Shown: one piece after another, positions 1-7,612 of the stretch
How the letters are laid out: each line of letters begins with the position of its first letter
Numbering within the stretch: the stretch's first letter is position 1
Position numbers and translations under genes: made by a program
DNA from: Polyangiaceae bacterium
Lineage (GTDB): Bacteria; Myxococcota_A; Polyangia; Polyangiales; Polyangiaceae
Direction of reading: 5' to 3'
NCBI GenBank assembly: GCA_020633205.1
Contig: JACKEB010000011.1
Coordinates: 248,001 to 312,000, forward strand
DNA: 64,000 nucleotides
The notes under the pieces: model-generated
What the model saw: only the letters and a program-made list of their open reading frames with translations
What the model was told of the DNA's origin: nothing
Database searches by the model: none

Positions 1-151
1 TTGTCGGAGTCTTGCGAGAACGTGCACCGCGTGTGGCCTTTTCTGACACAGCTGCGACACGTCTTGGGAGTCCGCGCGTGCTAACGGTCGGCTGCAGCCC
101 CACACGTTGCCATCGGTCGCGACTAAAACATCGTCCCTGGGCGTTTGCCTT

Positions 152-163
152 AGAGCCGGCTCT
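152..163. promoter_or_regulatory. 12-bp perfect palindrome upstream of the TIR operon
   Basis: The 12 bases AGAGCCGGCTCT read the same on both strands and lie 30 bp before the first gene of the TIR operon. They could be an operator or the tail of a terminator from a gene left of the window. No T-run follows, so an operator is slightly more likely. The rest of the first 192 bases shows no convincing gene. Confidence 0.25.
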
Positions 164-192
164 GGCTGCGTCTTGATGATCGGAGCAAGCAA

Positions 193-987
193 GTGAAACG
201 ACGTGCCAACGTGTTCGCCATCCATCCATACACCGACGCGCCCCGCGCCCGTCGTCTCGAGTCCCTCCTACGCGAGGCTGACCCCGCCCTCGCGCACTAC
301 ACTGTGCTGCCGGAGCGCGCTCTTCCTGGTTCGAGGGCTGAGGTGCTCCAGGGGATTGACAATCGACTCCGATTTTCCACCGCCGTGGTCGTGGTAAACG
401 CCCCAGGGCTGCACGTCCGTGAGACGTCTACTTACGAGATGATTCGAGCCGTCGAGATGGACAAGCGCATTGTCGTCGTGCAACCACACCAAGACTTCCA
501 TCTTCCGGTGCCAGCCGTACTCGATGGGCATGTCTACCGACATGTGGGCTGGCGTGTTGACGCTGTCGGACGGGCTATCCGCGGGGAGTATCCGTTGGAT
601 ACTCGGCTCTTCGACATTGCGGAGGTGGCCGACCGGCGGCGACTGGTGGGCGCGCTTGCCGCTGGGGCCGCTTTGATGAGCTTCGTGTTCGTCGGTTGCT
701 CGATCGGGGCGTTTCGCAGGTTGCAGCAAGAACTCGCAGCTCATGGGGTGCAACTGACCTGGGGCACGAAAGACACCAGAGTGGTTGCCAACCATGCTCT
801 GGTGTTCGGTACCATCTTCGGCGGGATGGCTTGGTTTCTTTCGGGGGATCCCAAGAGCGGAGTGCTTGGCGCGCTCGGGGGAGCGGCCGTCGGTACCGCT
901 GTCGGCATGTACAAGGTCGAGAAGCGCTATTCCGCGCAGCTCGTGACATCCGGTACCACGCGGATGATTAAGGTTGAGGCCCCATGA
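193..987 (+). CDS. TIR-like domain protein with C-terminal membrane segments
   Basis: Residues 1 to about 130 look like a TIR-like nucleotide-binding fold: a beta strand with NVFAIHPYTD at the N-terminus, the central strand AVVVVNA, and a helix carrying TYEMIRAVEMDKRIVVV, where E82 sits where the catalytic glutamate of TIR NADases is expected. Residues about 151-172, 200-216 and 223-240 are hydrophobic, with a glycine-rich third segment, so the protein is probably anchored in the inner membrane. The GTG start is supported by GGAG at 182-185, seven bases upstream. Its stop overlaps the ATG of the next TIR-like gene (ATGA), so the two are translationally coupled. I infer a sensor or effector in phage defence. 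TIR assignment here is weaker than for the next gene; a deoxyribosyltransferase-like Rossmann fold is an alternative. Confidence 0.6.
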   Translation: MKRRANVFAIHPYTDAPRARRLESLLREADPALAHYTVLPERALPGSRAEVLQGIDNRLRFSTAVVVVNAPGLHVRETSTYEMIRAVEMDKRIVVVQPHQDFHLPVPAVLDGHVYRHVGWRVDAVGRAIRGEYPLDTRLFDIAEVADRRRLVGALAAGAALMSFVFVGCSIGAFRRLQQELAAHGVQLTWGTKDTRVVANHALVFGTIFGGMAWFLSGDPKSGVLGALGGAAVGTAVGMYKVEKRYSAQLVTSGTTRMIKVEAP

Positions 988-1382
988 CACGTTCCAAGGT
1001 GTTTATCAGTTTCGACTACGATCACGATCGGTCGGTCAAGGAGGGCTTGGTAGCTCAATCCAAGGATCCGAAGTGCCCGTTCGACTTTGTTGATCACTCG
1101 ATCAAGGAAAGGTTGAGCGAGCCATGGGTCGCAGAAGCGCGGAAGCTCATCGCCGCGTCCGATTACGTTGCTATTCTATGCGGGGTTCAAACCCATCAAG
1201 CGAAGGGGCAGCACATCGAGCTTCAGCTCGCTAAAGAACTTCGGAAGCCCTACTTCCTGCTTCGGGCCTCGCGGCAGCGCCCTGCTACTCGCCCCTCATC
1301 AGCCGCACCGGATGAGGTAATGTACCCGGCGACATGGCCAACAGTCGCCGCCCTGTTGCGAGGGGAAAGGCCAAACGTCTAG
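984..1382 (+). CDS. MTH538-type TIR-like domain protein (ThsB-like)
   Basis: This 132-residue protein is almost entirely one domain of the MTH538 TIR-like family (DUF1863), the fold also found in ThsB of Thoeris. It opens with KVFISFDYDHDR, continues with FDFVDHSIKE, then a strand YVAILCG and the helix GQHIELQLAKEL, in which E79 is the candidate catalytic residue, followed by the strand KPYFLLR. In characterised relatives such proteins make or cleave NAD-derived signals. It starts inside the stop of the upstream gene and ends 3 bp before the next, so three proteins are made from one transcript. No ThsA-like NADase (SIR2 plus SLOG) is nearby, so this is not canonical Thoeris. Confidence 0.85.
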   Translation: MTRSKVFISFDYDHDRSVKEGLVAQSKDPKCPFDFVDHSIKERLSEPWVAEARKLIAASDYVAILCGVQTHQAKGQHIELQLAKELRKPYFLLRASRQRPATRPSSAAPDEVMYPATWPTVAALLRGERPNV

Positions 1383-1385
1383 GCC

Positions 1386-1985
1386 ATGGAGGAGTCGCGC
1401 GCACCGTCCGAACCGGAGAGCTTGGTGATTGAGAGGGACACCTCGACGAGCCCAATCCAAGTGTGGTCGCGACCCGATCAGGAAGTCGACATGGCGCTAC
1501 TGCTCGAGCAGTACAAGATGGCGGTCGATAGCTCGCTCCGCGTCACCGAGTGGCGCTACCGTGCGAATCAATTCGGACTTGCCGCAGTCGGCGGAATGCT
1601 GGCGGCCTTTGGGTGGGTTGTGAAGGCCGCAGGGGAGTCCGCAAGGTGGCCGCTTGTTGCCGCGTGCATCTTTGGCGTCGTCTTCGCGCTGTACTGGCTT
1701 CAGACCATCCGGTCGCATCGTCAGCTCAACAGCGCCAAGTTCAAGATCATCCACCAGATCGAGGTTCGGTTCCCGGTTCGGTTCTTTGCCGCGGAGTGGG
1801 AACTCGTGAAGCTTTCGACGGGTACCGCAAGGTATCGCTCCTTCTCCCGATTGGATGAGGCCCTGGTCATAATCATCTGCCTGCTATTTGGAGTCTTGGC
1901 GATGTACTTCGGGTCCGCGGACAGCTGGTTCGGCCGAAATGACGTCGGGGGCCGGGCGGGGGTGTCTAGTGCAACGGAACCCTGA
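1386..1985 (+). CDS. RipA-family-like small integral membrane protein
   Basis: A 199-residue protein with three hydrophobic segments at about 62-79, 88-107 and 159-175. The pattern LLEQYKMAVDSS before the first segment, NSAKFKIIHQIE between the second and third, and a short aromatic stretch around AAEWELVK is what I recall from small membrane proteins annotated as RipA-family octameric membrane proteins; that name is from memory and was not checked. These often sit beside TIR or other signalling genes in defence islands. The gene follows the MTH538-type gene by 3 bp and is the last of the operon. I infer that it is the membrane-acting output of the system. The last 20 residues are polar and unconserved in look. 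Confidence 0.6.
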   Translation: MEESRAPSEPESLVIERDTSTSPIQVWSRPDQEVDMALLLEQYKMAVDSSLRVTEWRYRANQFGLAAVGGMLAAFGWVVKAAGESARWPLVAACIFGVVFALYWLQTIRSHRQLNSAKFKIIHQIEVRFPVRFFAAEWELVKLSTGTARYRSFSRLDEALVIIICLLFGVLAMYFGSADSWFGRNDVGGRAGVSSATEP

Positions 1986-2462
1986 AGGGGGCCACCGGCC
2001 AAGCACCGCCTGGAACTCCATCAACCGCTCACGCTCCTTCGGCGTCACGCGACCATCCGCGTCAACCACTACTCGGCTCTAGGACCCAGGCCTGAAACTC
2101 TGCTGACGGCTAAGAATCGTCGCTTCACAGCTTTCCCGGTTACGCGTGGAAGCGCGACCGGTGCGACCTGCTCCTACCGCGGAGCACCGTGTTCGGGCTC
2201 TAGCAACGCCTACGTGCACTGGTTGGCGGCAAGAGACCGTTGGTTCCGCCAGCCCCAGCGAGCTCGGGGTGGTGGACGTTCCTTCACTGTTCCATCAATG
2301 CCATGCGGATATTGCCGAAGAACAAGTCCTGGTTAGGTGCGCTTTGTGGTTTCTGTAGGACTAAATGATGGGCATCCGCGGCTTGGTCGGTTGACTTCCG
2401 AGGATTGGCCTCCGGATAATCTCGGATCCACCCGGTCATCACCCCCGGTGTGGCACAGGAAC
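1986..2462. other. Intergenic region with a possible gene remnant
   Basis: No complete gene is supported in these 477 bases. On the minus strand, about 2069 down to 1987 reads as a natural-looking peptide segment (VDADGRVTPKERERLMEFQ) that degenerates after about 30 residues, and an in-frame stop lies just upstream. I take this as a decayed remnant of a transferred gene, at low confidence. A plus-strand reading frame open from 2337 joins the nuclease gene, but its first 42 codons look non-coding. The first copy of a 16-bp repeat lies at 2140-2155. Confidence 0.35.
2140..2155. repeat. 16-bp repeat, left copy
   Basis: The 16 bases TTACGCGTGGAAGCGC recur exactly at 3830-3845. The two copies bracket the solitary nuclease gene. 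Around this copy CCGGT and ACCGG form a small stem with the repeat in the loop. No integrase is visible nearby. Confidence 0.6.
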
Positions 2463-3665
2463 ATGGACGCGAAGACTTTGCGCGACCTCGCGCGTCGATA
2501 CCAGGACAATAGGGAGTTCATCACCAATGAGGAGATGACCAAGGCGTCGCTCATCGTGCCGTTCATTACCGCCCTTGGTTATGACCCGAGCAACCCCCGA
2601 GAAGTGCGGTTGGAGTACACAGCGGAGTTCACTGCCAATGATGGAAAGCGGCTGCCCGACAGGATGGACTACGCCATTTTCGACCCTACGGGGGGAAGCG
2701 TTATGCTGGTCATCGAAGCCAAGCCGCTCGGCTTCGACGTTCGTGCGCGCTCGCCTCAGCTCGCGCGGTACATGAGTCAGATGCCATCCCTTCGCTTCGG
2801 CGTGATCACAGACGGATGCGACTACCTCTTTTATGGGGACCTCGTCAGCCCGAACGTAATGGACGAGAACCCATTCTTTTCCTTCTCACTGGCCGATCCG
2901 AAGCTCGATTTTGACTCAGTCGCTAGCTTTCTTCGCAAGTTCAGCAAAGAACAATTCCGCACAGAAAAACTGGTGGCGGATGCTGAAGACAGCAACTACC
3001 GCCAGCAGATGATCGAGAAGGTGGTCAGCATCCTTCGGAACCCTGAGTCGGACGAAGAGTTCATCAAGTGGCTGAGTGATGGGATCTACCACGGTAAGCG
3101 CACCCAGGCTGTTCTCGAGAGACTTGGAACCATCGCCCGCGAGGCGATTCAGCCTGCCATTCTCCGGACTATCGGCGACGACTTCTTGGCGAATCTGCGA
3201 ACCCGGATCAACGAGGTTTCCCGGCCAGCTGAGGCTAGTCTGACCCCTGAACCAGCGCCGTTTCCTAGCGTTGACATGCAAAGAGACGAAGCTGGCGACC
3301 CGTTGGCCTCCAAGGGCATCGAGACGACTGAGGAAGAGCTCGAGTTTCACCAGAAGGTGCGCGACATCTGCGTTCGGAACGGGGAAGCGCCGGATTCAAT
3401 TCTGTATCGAGACACTCAGACCTACTTCAACGTGAGCTTCAACGCGCCAACGAAGTGGTTTATCCGTTTGTTCAGCGGCGGTCGTCGGAAGGCCGTCACC
3501 ACGTTGGTTCCGGTAGAGGAAGCGCGCGAGCTAGCGGGCGGCTTCGAGATCGAAGAGGCGCCGGCCGCTTTCGGTGCTTCCAGAATCTACATTGATAGCG
3601 TCGATCAGGTATGGGGACTCGCGGGTGTGGTCGCACGAAGCCTCGACATATGCAGAGGAGCCTAG
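2463..3665 (+). CDS. HsdR-N-type PD-(D/E)XK nuclease, predicted restriction protein
   Basis: The 400-residue product starts with NEEMTKASLIVPFITALGYD (about 22-41), the signature opening of the HsdR N-terminal nuclease domain, followed by the catalytic set D69 (MDYAIF) and E85-A-K87 (VIEAK). Residues about 300-400 form a second beta-rich domain without a recognised name. Proteins of this layout are stand-alone predicted restriction endonucleases without helicase or methylase subunits. I chose the ATG at 2463 because the 42 upstream codons from the GTG at 2337 lack family-like sequence; the ribosome site (AGGA) is close to the start. The gene is alone between two intergenic regions carrying a shared 16-bp repeat. 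Target DNA and any self-protection partner are unknown. Confidence 0.75.
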   Translation: MDAKTLRDLARRYQDNREFITNEEMTKASLIVPFITALGYDPSNPREVRLEYTAEFTANDGKRLPDRMDYAIFDPTGGSVMLVIEAKPLGFDVRARSPQLARYMSQMPSLRFGVITDGCDYLFYGDLVSPNVMDENPFFSFSLADPKLDFDSVASFLRKFSKEQFRTEKLVADAEDSNYRQQMIEKVVSILRNPESDEEFIKWLSDGIYHGKRTQAVLERLGTIAREAIQPAILRTIGDDFLANLRTRINEVSRPAEASLTPEPAPFPSVDMQRDEAGDPLASKGIETTEEELEFHQKVRDICVRNGEAPDSILYRDTQTYFNVSFNAPTKWFIRLFSGGRRKAVTTLVPVEEARELAGGFEIEEAPAAFGASRIYIDSVDQVWGLAGVVARSLDICRGA

Positions 3666-4034
3666 GCGAAGCTCTGACGAACCGAGCTCCGTAGGTCGTC
3701 CGTGACTCAGCCAGGAAGCATTGTCGGCGAGCCCGGTGGTGAAACGACGCCTTGAACCCAAGGAGCGGTGTCGCGCTTTGTACTGCTCTGTAGGAATCGG
3801 CGTTCTCGAACTCGTTACGGTCAAAGCGCTTACGCGTGGAAGCGCAAGCCTTCCGTAGAGTAACCCTGTGGATATCTTCTGTGGCTCGTCACAGGAATGT
3901 TTCCAGGTACAAATGGCTAGCCAGCAGTGGACGAGTTCCCCTACTCTGAAGGGTACTGCGCTCCGCCCTTCTGAGCGCGCTGCAATGTTTGCAGTCGTGG
4001 AGCACAGCGTCCTCGAGTGTCGGCTTGCAGGTGA
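3666..4034. other. Intergenic region before the PLD-helicase operon
   Basis: These 369 bases hold no convincing gene. They contain the second copy of the 16-bp repeat, which here forms a hairpin (GCGCTT pairing with AAGCGC around an 8-base loop, 3826-3845). The hairpin may end transcription from the nuclease gene, although no T-run follows. Promoter elements for the downstream operon must lie here, but I could not pick them with confidence. Confidence 0.4.
3830..3845. repeat. 16-bp repeat, right copy
   Basis: Exact second copy of the 16-mer at 2140-2155, in the same orientation. Four more bases upstream (GCGC) complete a perfect 6-bp stem with the end of the repeat. The copies are about 1.69 kb apart and flank the nuclease gene. 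Confidence 0.6.
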
Positions 4035-5429
4035 GTGACGGCACCGATGCTCCAACTGACTACCCTCACCCAACCCCACCGATCCTTCTACTGGACCGCG
4101 CCAGTCAGCGATTCCAGCGAGATGACCACGGAAGATCCGTTGGGTCTCGACTACGTGGCTCAGCAAGTCGGGCTGTTGCTGCTCCCAGGACTGACGACGC
4201 GCTCCACTCGCGCTCAGGCGTACGCGATGGTGCTCTACGGGCTCGACCTCGTGCATCGCGCGACCGAGGAGTTCGACTACCCACCAACGGATGAAGCACG
4301 CCGCGAGCTCTTCGAGCGTTGGGAGCGCTTTTGGGCGTTGGCGACACTGGAGTATCGCCAGGGGCCGTTGCCGCGCGGCGATTGGGACGCGATGCGCGGT
4401 GTGCGTGGGGCGACGAAGGCGTGGAGGGAAACCGGGGACAAGCTGCCGCTCGACTTTCAGCTCATCTCCCGTCAGCTAGAGCTGGGTCACCTCGGCGCGT
4501 ACCTGGTGCCGCTCCGACGCTCTGGTCTAGTCGTAGACGGAGGCATTCGGCCGACGCCTGCGGCTATGGAAATCATCGCGAACTTCTGGGACGAGGCCGG
4601 CGCCAACAAGCACACGGGTCGCTACGAGGAGTTCGCGAAGCTCGTTCTCGAACAGGACCGTACCAAGTTCCCGCGCAAGCACGTCAACCTGACGCTGAGC
4701 AAGGTCGGCGAGCGCTCCCGGCTCTTAGCGTTGATTCAGTTGCACCGCACGGAACAACAACAACGCCTGTACGCTGCGCTCTTTGAGAGGGCGCGGGATC
4801 CACACACCTTCGCGGTGAGCCACATCGTCGAGTCGGCTACGCGCGTCGATGTCCTCACGCCGCGCGAGATCCTCGACGGCGCGATCGCTGGTCAGTTCGG
4901 TCCGACGTCACCCGAGCTTCAAGCGCTGCTGATCACGGCACGCGCGTTCGGCGACTTCATGCAGCTGTTGTTGGGCAGCTTCGATCGCGTCTATTCCACG
5001 ATCGACTTGGGCGGCTGGATCGTGGACCGCGCCGCCGTCGTGCAGAGCGTGTTTGGGGAGGTTCAGCTGTCCGAGTTGCAGGATGCGTGTCGGGTACTGC
5101 TCGACGCTCCCGCCGTCGCGGAGATCCGACGCTTTCCGATGCATGGCGCCGCGTGCCTTCGCCTCGCGGAGTACCTAGTCGCCGCGAACGCTTCGGACGC
5201 ACTCGATCTACTCCTTACCTATCACGGCGCCGTGCAACGGGACCGCCGCCGAGGTGCGAGCTGGATACGTGAGCAGTCGGGCAAGCTCACGCTCGGAGTC
5301 ACGTCCTACACCGCGCGCCCAGACTCACCACGCTATCCGTCCTTCAAGCTCGACGTCGTGCGTACGCTGCTGACCGATCTCGGTCGCCTTCCCTTCGAAG
5401 TCCCGAGTTCGGCGGAGGGCGCGCAATGA
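4035..5429 (+). CDS. Unrecognised protein, first gene of PLD-helicase operon
   Basis: A soluble, mostly helical 464-residue protein with no membrane segment. Its N-terminal part has FYWTAPVSDS, LGLDYVAQQVG and LLLLPGLTTRSTRAQAYA; the PGLTTR-type motif faintly recalls DUF6361-like proteins of defence loci, but I cannot assign it. GTG at 4035 is taken as start; ATG at 4047 is equally possible, with GAGTGA as ribosome site. It overlaps the next gene by 4 bp (ATGA), so the gene belongs to an operon with a PLD-fold protein and a SNF2 helicase. By analogy with similar operons I infer an accessory or target-recognition role in anti-phage restriction, which the sequence alone does not prove. Confidence 0.7.
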   Translation: MTAPMLQLTTLTQPHRSFYWTAPVSDSSEMTTEDPLGLDYVAQQVGLLLLPGLTTRSTRAQAYAMVLYGLDLVHRATEEFDYPPTDEARRELFERWERFWALATLEYRQGPLPRGDWDAMRGVRGATKAWRETGDKLPLDFQLISRQLELGHLGAYLVPLRRSGLVVDGGIRPTPAAMEIIANFWDEAGANKHTGRYEEFAKLVLEQDRTKFPRKHVNLTLSKVGERSRLLALIQLHRTEQQQRLYAALFERARDPHTFAVSHIVESATRVDVLTPREILDGAIAGQFGPTSPELQALLITARAFGDFMQLLLGSFDRVYSTIDLGGWIVDRAAVVQSVFGEVQLSELQDACRVLLDAPAVAEIRRFPMHGAACLRLAEYLVAANASDALDLLLTYHGAVQRDRRRGASWIREQSGKLTLGVTSYTARPDSPRYPSFKLDVVRTLLTDLGRLPFEVPSSAEGAQ

Positions 5430-7612
5430 AGCTCGTCGAACGCCGCTTCCTGGACCAGCTACTCGCGTCAGACCAGCCGTGCCTCGGCGCCGCGTTCTGT
5501 TCTTACACCTTCGACCCGGCGTACTTCGAAGACGACGTGCTGCGTGTGGTGTTGCGGCTCAGCGGCGATCCGGAGGAAGACGCAGGCCGTTACCATGAGG
5601 AAGCCGTCGCGGCACTCCAGTCAACCCCTGTCGTCTGCTTCGTGGATGCGTCGGTACGCCGGCCTGGTCGTCGCTTGCCTTATGACTTGCACTTGGTTCG
5701 ACGTCGCACGTTCCACCCCAAAGTCTACCTGGCTCTCTTTGACGAGGAAGCCTGGCTCGCCATCGGTTCTGGGAACCTGACCAAGAGCGGACTCGAGCAG
5801 AACACGGAGCTCTTCTTCTTTCGCACACTGCGCTACAGCGAACCTGCGGACGCAACGCTGCTCCGCGAGGTGGATGCGTTCCTCGGTCAGTGTGCGGAGC
5901 TCGCGGCAACGCAGGGAAGCCAGCTACCGTTGATTCGACAGACACTTGCGAATCGACTGTCGGGTCATGTGCCGGATGAGGGCGCGTCGCGGGACGTGGG
6001 ATTCGTCAGCACCTTCGGTCCCAGCCTCCTCGAGCAGTTGAACGCAGTGATCGCATCATCCGCGCGGATCACGCGAGTCGGCGTGCTCGCTCCGTTCTTC
6101 GAGCAGGACGACCTTGCCGTCAGCGACGAGCAGGCCGGGATGCATGCCGTCCTCGGTAAGCTTCTGGCGCTACGTTCGGGATCCAACATCCAGTTTGATG
6201 TCGGTGTGCCTTGGGACGACGCGCCGCTCGCGTCCCCACCCTACGGTGAGCTGCCGACGTTCGATGGTTCAGTCGGATCGCTCTGGGGCTGGCGCCGATT
6301 GGAAGAGTCCGCGGACGGCAAAGTCGAGCGTATGGACTACTTCACGCTTACGAGTGCGAGCGCGAAGCGCATCGAAGCAATCAACGCCGCCGGGAAGTCG
6401 TGTCGGTTCGAGCGCTCGGAATGCGAACGTGCGATCGCCGATCATCGCCTATGGCCCGTGAGTCGACCAACAGTGCACGCGCCCCGCCGCATTCTCCAGC
6501 GCATCGCGGCGGAGTATCCGGTGTCGCTTTGGCTGCACCCCACGAGTCAGCTTTCCGCAGGGCACGCTCAGCGGCGACCGCTGCACGCGAAGGCGGTGCT
6601 CGTGACCGCCGACGTTGGGCGCAAGACTTACACGTACGCGCTGCTTGGTTCGGCAAACGCTTCCCGCGCGGCGCTTGACCGAGGATTCGAGCAAGCGGGC
6701 AATGTGGAAGCCTGCGTGCTGTGTCGCTTCGACGGCGAGATCACGCTCAATGATCTGCTGCCGTCACTGGTTGCGTATGAGCTGAACGGCGTTGAACTCG
6801 TCGAACGAGAGTCGATGGAGACAGAAGTCGACCTCTCCGCGTGGATCGATGACGTGGTGTACGACGCGGAGAATCGGACGCTGGAAGTCACCTGGCGCAG
6901 CGAGGGTCCGGCAAGCCTGGGCGACTGGGAGCTGCGCTACCTTGAGCGGTCACTCGCGAAAGGCGATGGCGCTCCCACCTCGCCAATGCTGGTTCGGGAC
7001 TTCGACCTCAGCGCCACGAGCGCGGAGCTCACCTTCGTTTCCGCAGGGCGTGAGTGGCAGGTTCCCATTCGCGTGTTGGACCTCGCCGCGCTTCCCACCA
7101 ACCCATTGCTCACCCAACTCGGGTTGCGAGAGCTCCTCGCGCTGCTTGGGCGGAGAGTGGGCGCGGAGCGCTTGGCCACGCTCAAGCTCCAGCGCGGCAT
7201 CGAAGGCCTATCCAGCGTGCTGGACGCCGTCTTCGGCGAAGGCTTCGGCCCGACCGATGTGTTCAAAGCCTGGTGGGGTGCCGCGGAGGATCTGAAGCTT
7301 GCCGCAACCATAGCCGCTTTCCGTTTCCGACTCAGCGGGCCCACAGGGGTTCTCACTGTTTGGCGGCATCTCCGCGAGGTACCGGAAGAGCAGCTCTCCG
7401 CTGATGAGGTATGGGTCTACGGTTGCGAACTCCTACGCGAACTCAAGGCGGTAGAACTCCCCGATGGGGCTGACACGCCAACCAAACAGGCGCTGCTCGA
7501 CGAAGCCGCTCGTGAACTTGCAGCCGAACTGGATGAGCGCTCTCCCCAGTCTTCCGCGCGTCCCTGGCTCTCCGCCGTTCGCGAGTTCTACGGGTTTGGG
7601 GGTGAGGTGTGA
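5426..7612 (+). CDS. Phospholipase D-fold protein with two HKD motifs, putative nuclease
   Basis: The 728-residue protein carries two HxK-type catalytic motifs: H97-P-K99 followed by GSGN at 114-117, and H387-A-K389 followed by GSAN at 408-411. Two such half-sites make one phosphodiesterase active site, so the protein could cut nucleic acid as a monomer. The remaining third (about 450-728) is unassigned and includes regions rich in Glu and Leu. There is no signal peptide, which argues for a cytosolic nuclease and against a lipid enzyme. It overlaps its neighbours by 4 bp on both sides. PLD proteins partner SNF2 or RapA-like helicases in DISARM (DrmC) and Dpd loci, which suggests a defence nuclease here. 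Confidence 0.85.
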   Translation: MKLVERRFLDQLLASDQPCLGAAFCSYTFDPAYFEDDVLRVVLRLSGDPEEDAGRYHEEAVAALQSTPVVCFVDASVRRPGRRLPYDLHLVRRRTFHPKVYLALFDEEAWLAIGSGNLTKSGLEQNTELFFFRTLRYSEPADATLLREVDAFLGQCAELAATQGSQLPLIRQTLANRLSGHVPDEGASRDVGFVSTFGPSLLEQLNAVIASSARITRVGVLAPFFEQDDLAVSDEQAGMHAVLGKLLALRSGSNIQFDVGVPWDDAPLASPPYGELPTFDGSVGSLWGWRRLEESADGKVERMDYFTLTSASAKRIEAINAAGKSCRFERSECERAIADHRLWPVSRPTVHAPRRILQRIAAEYPVSLWLHPTSQLSAGHAQRRPLHAKAVLVTADVGRKTYTYALLGSANASRAALDRGFEQAGNVEACVLCRFDGEITLNDLLPSLVAYELNGVELVERESMETEVDLSAWIDDVVYDAENRTLEVTWRSEGPASLGDWELRYLERSLAKGDGAPTSPMLVRDFDLSATSAELTFVSAGREWQVPIRVLDLAALPTNPLLTQLGLRELLALLGRRVGAERLATLKLQRGIEGLSSVLDAVFGEGFGPTDVFKAWWGAAEDLKLAATIAAFRFRLSGPTGVLTVWRHLREVPEEQLSADEVWVYGCELLRELKAVELPDGADTPTKQALLDEAARELAAELDERSPQSSARPWLSAVREFYGFGGEV

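Noticed and set aside
193..1985. Annotation as Thoeris
   Set aside because: An MTH538-type ThsB-like protein is present, but there is no ThsA with SIR2 or SLOG domain, and the membrane protein is not part of known Thoeris.
2337..2462. N-terminal extension of the nuclease from a GTG at 2337
   Set aside because: The 42 extra residues lack family-like sequence, and HsdR-N proteins normally begin a few residues before the conserved EEMTKASL region, as the ATG at 2463 does.
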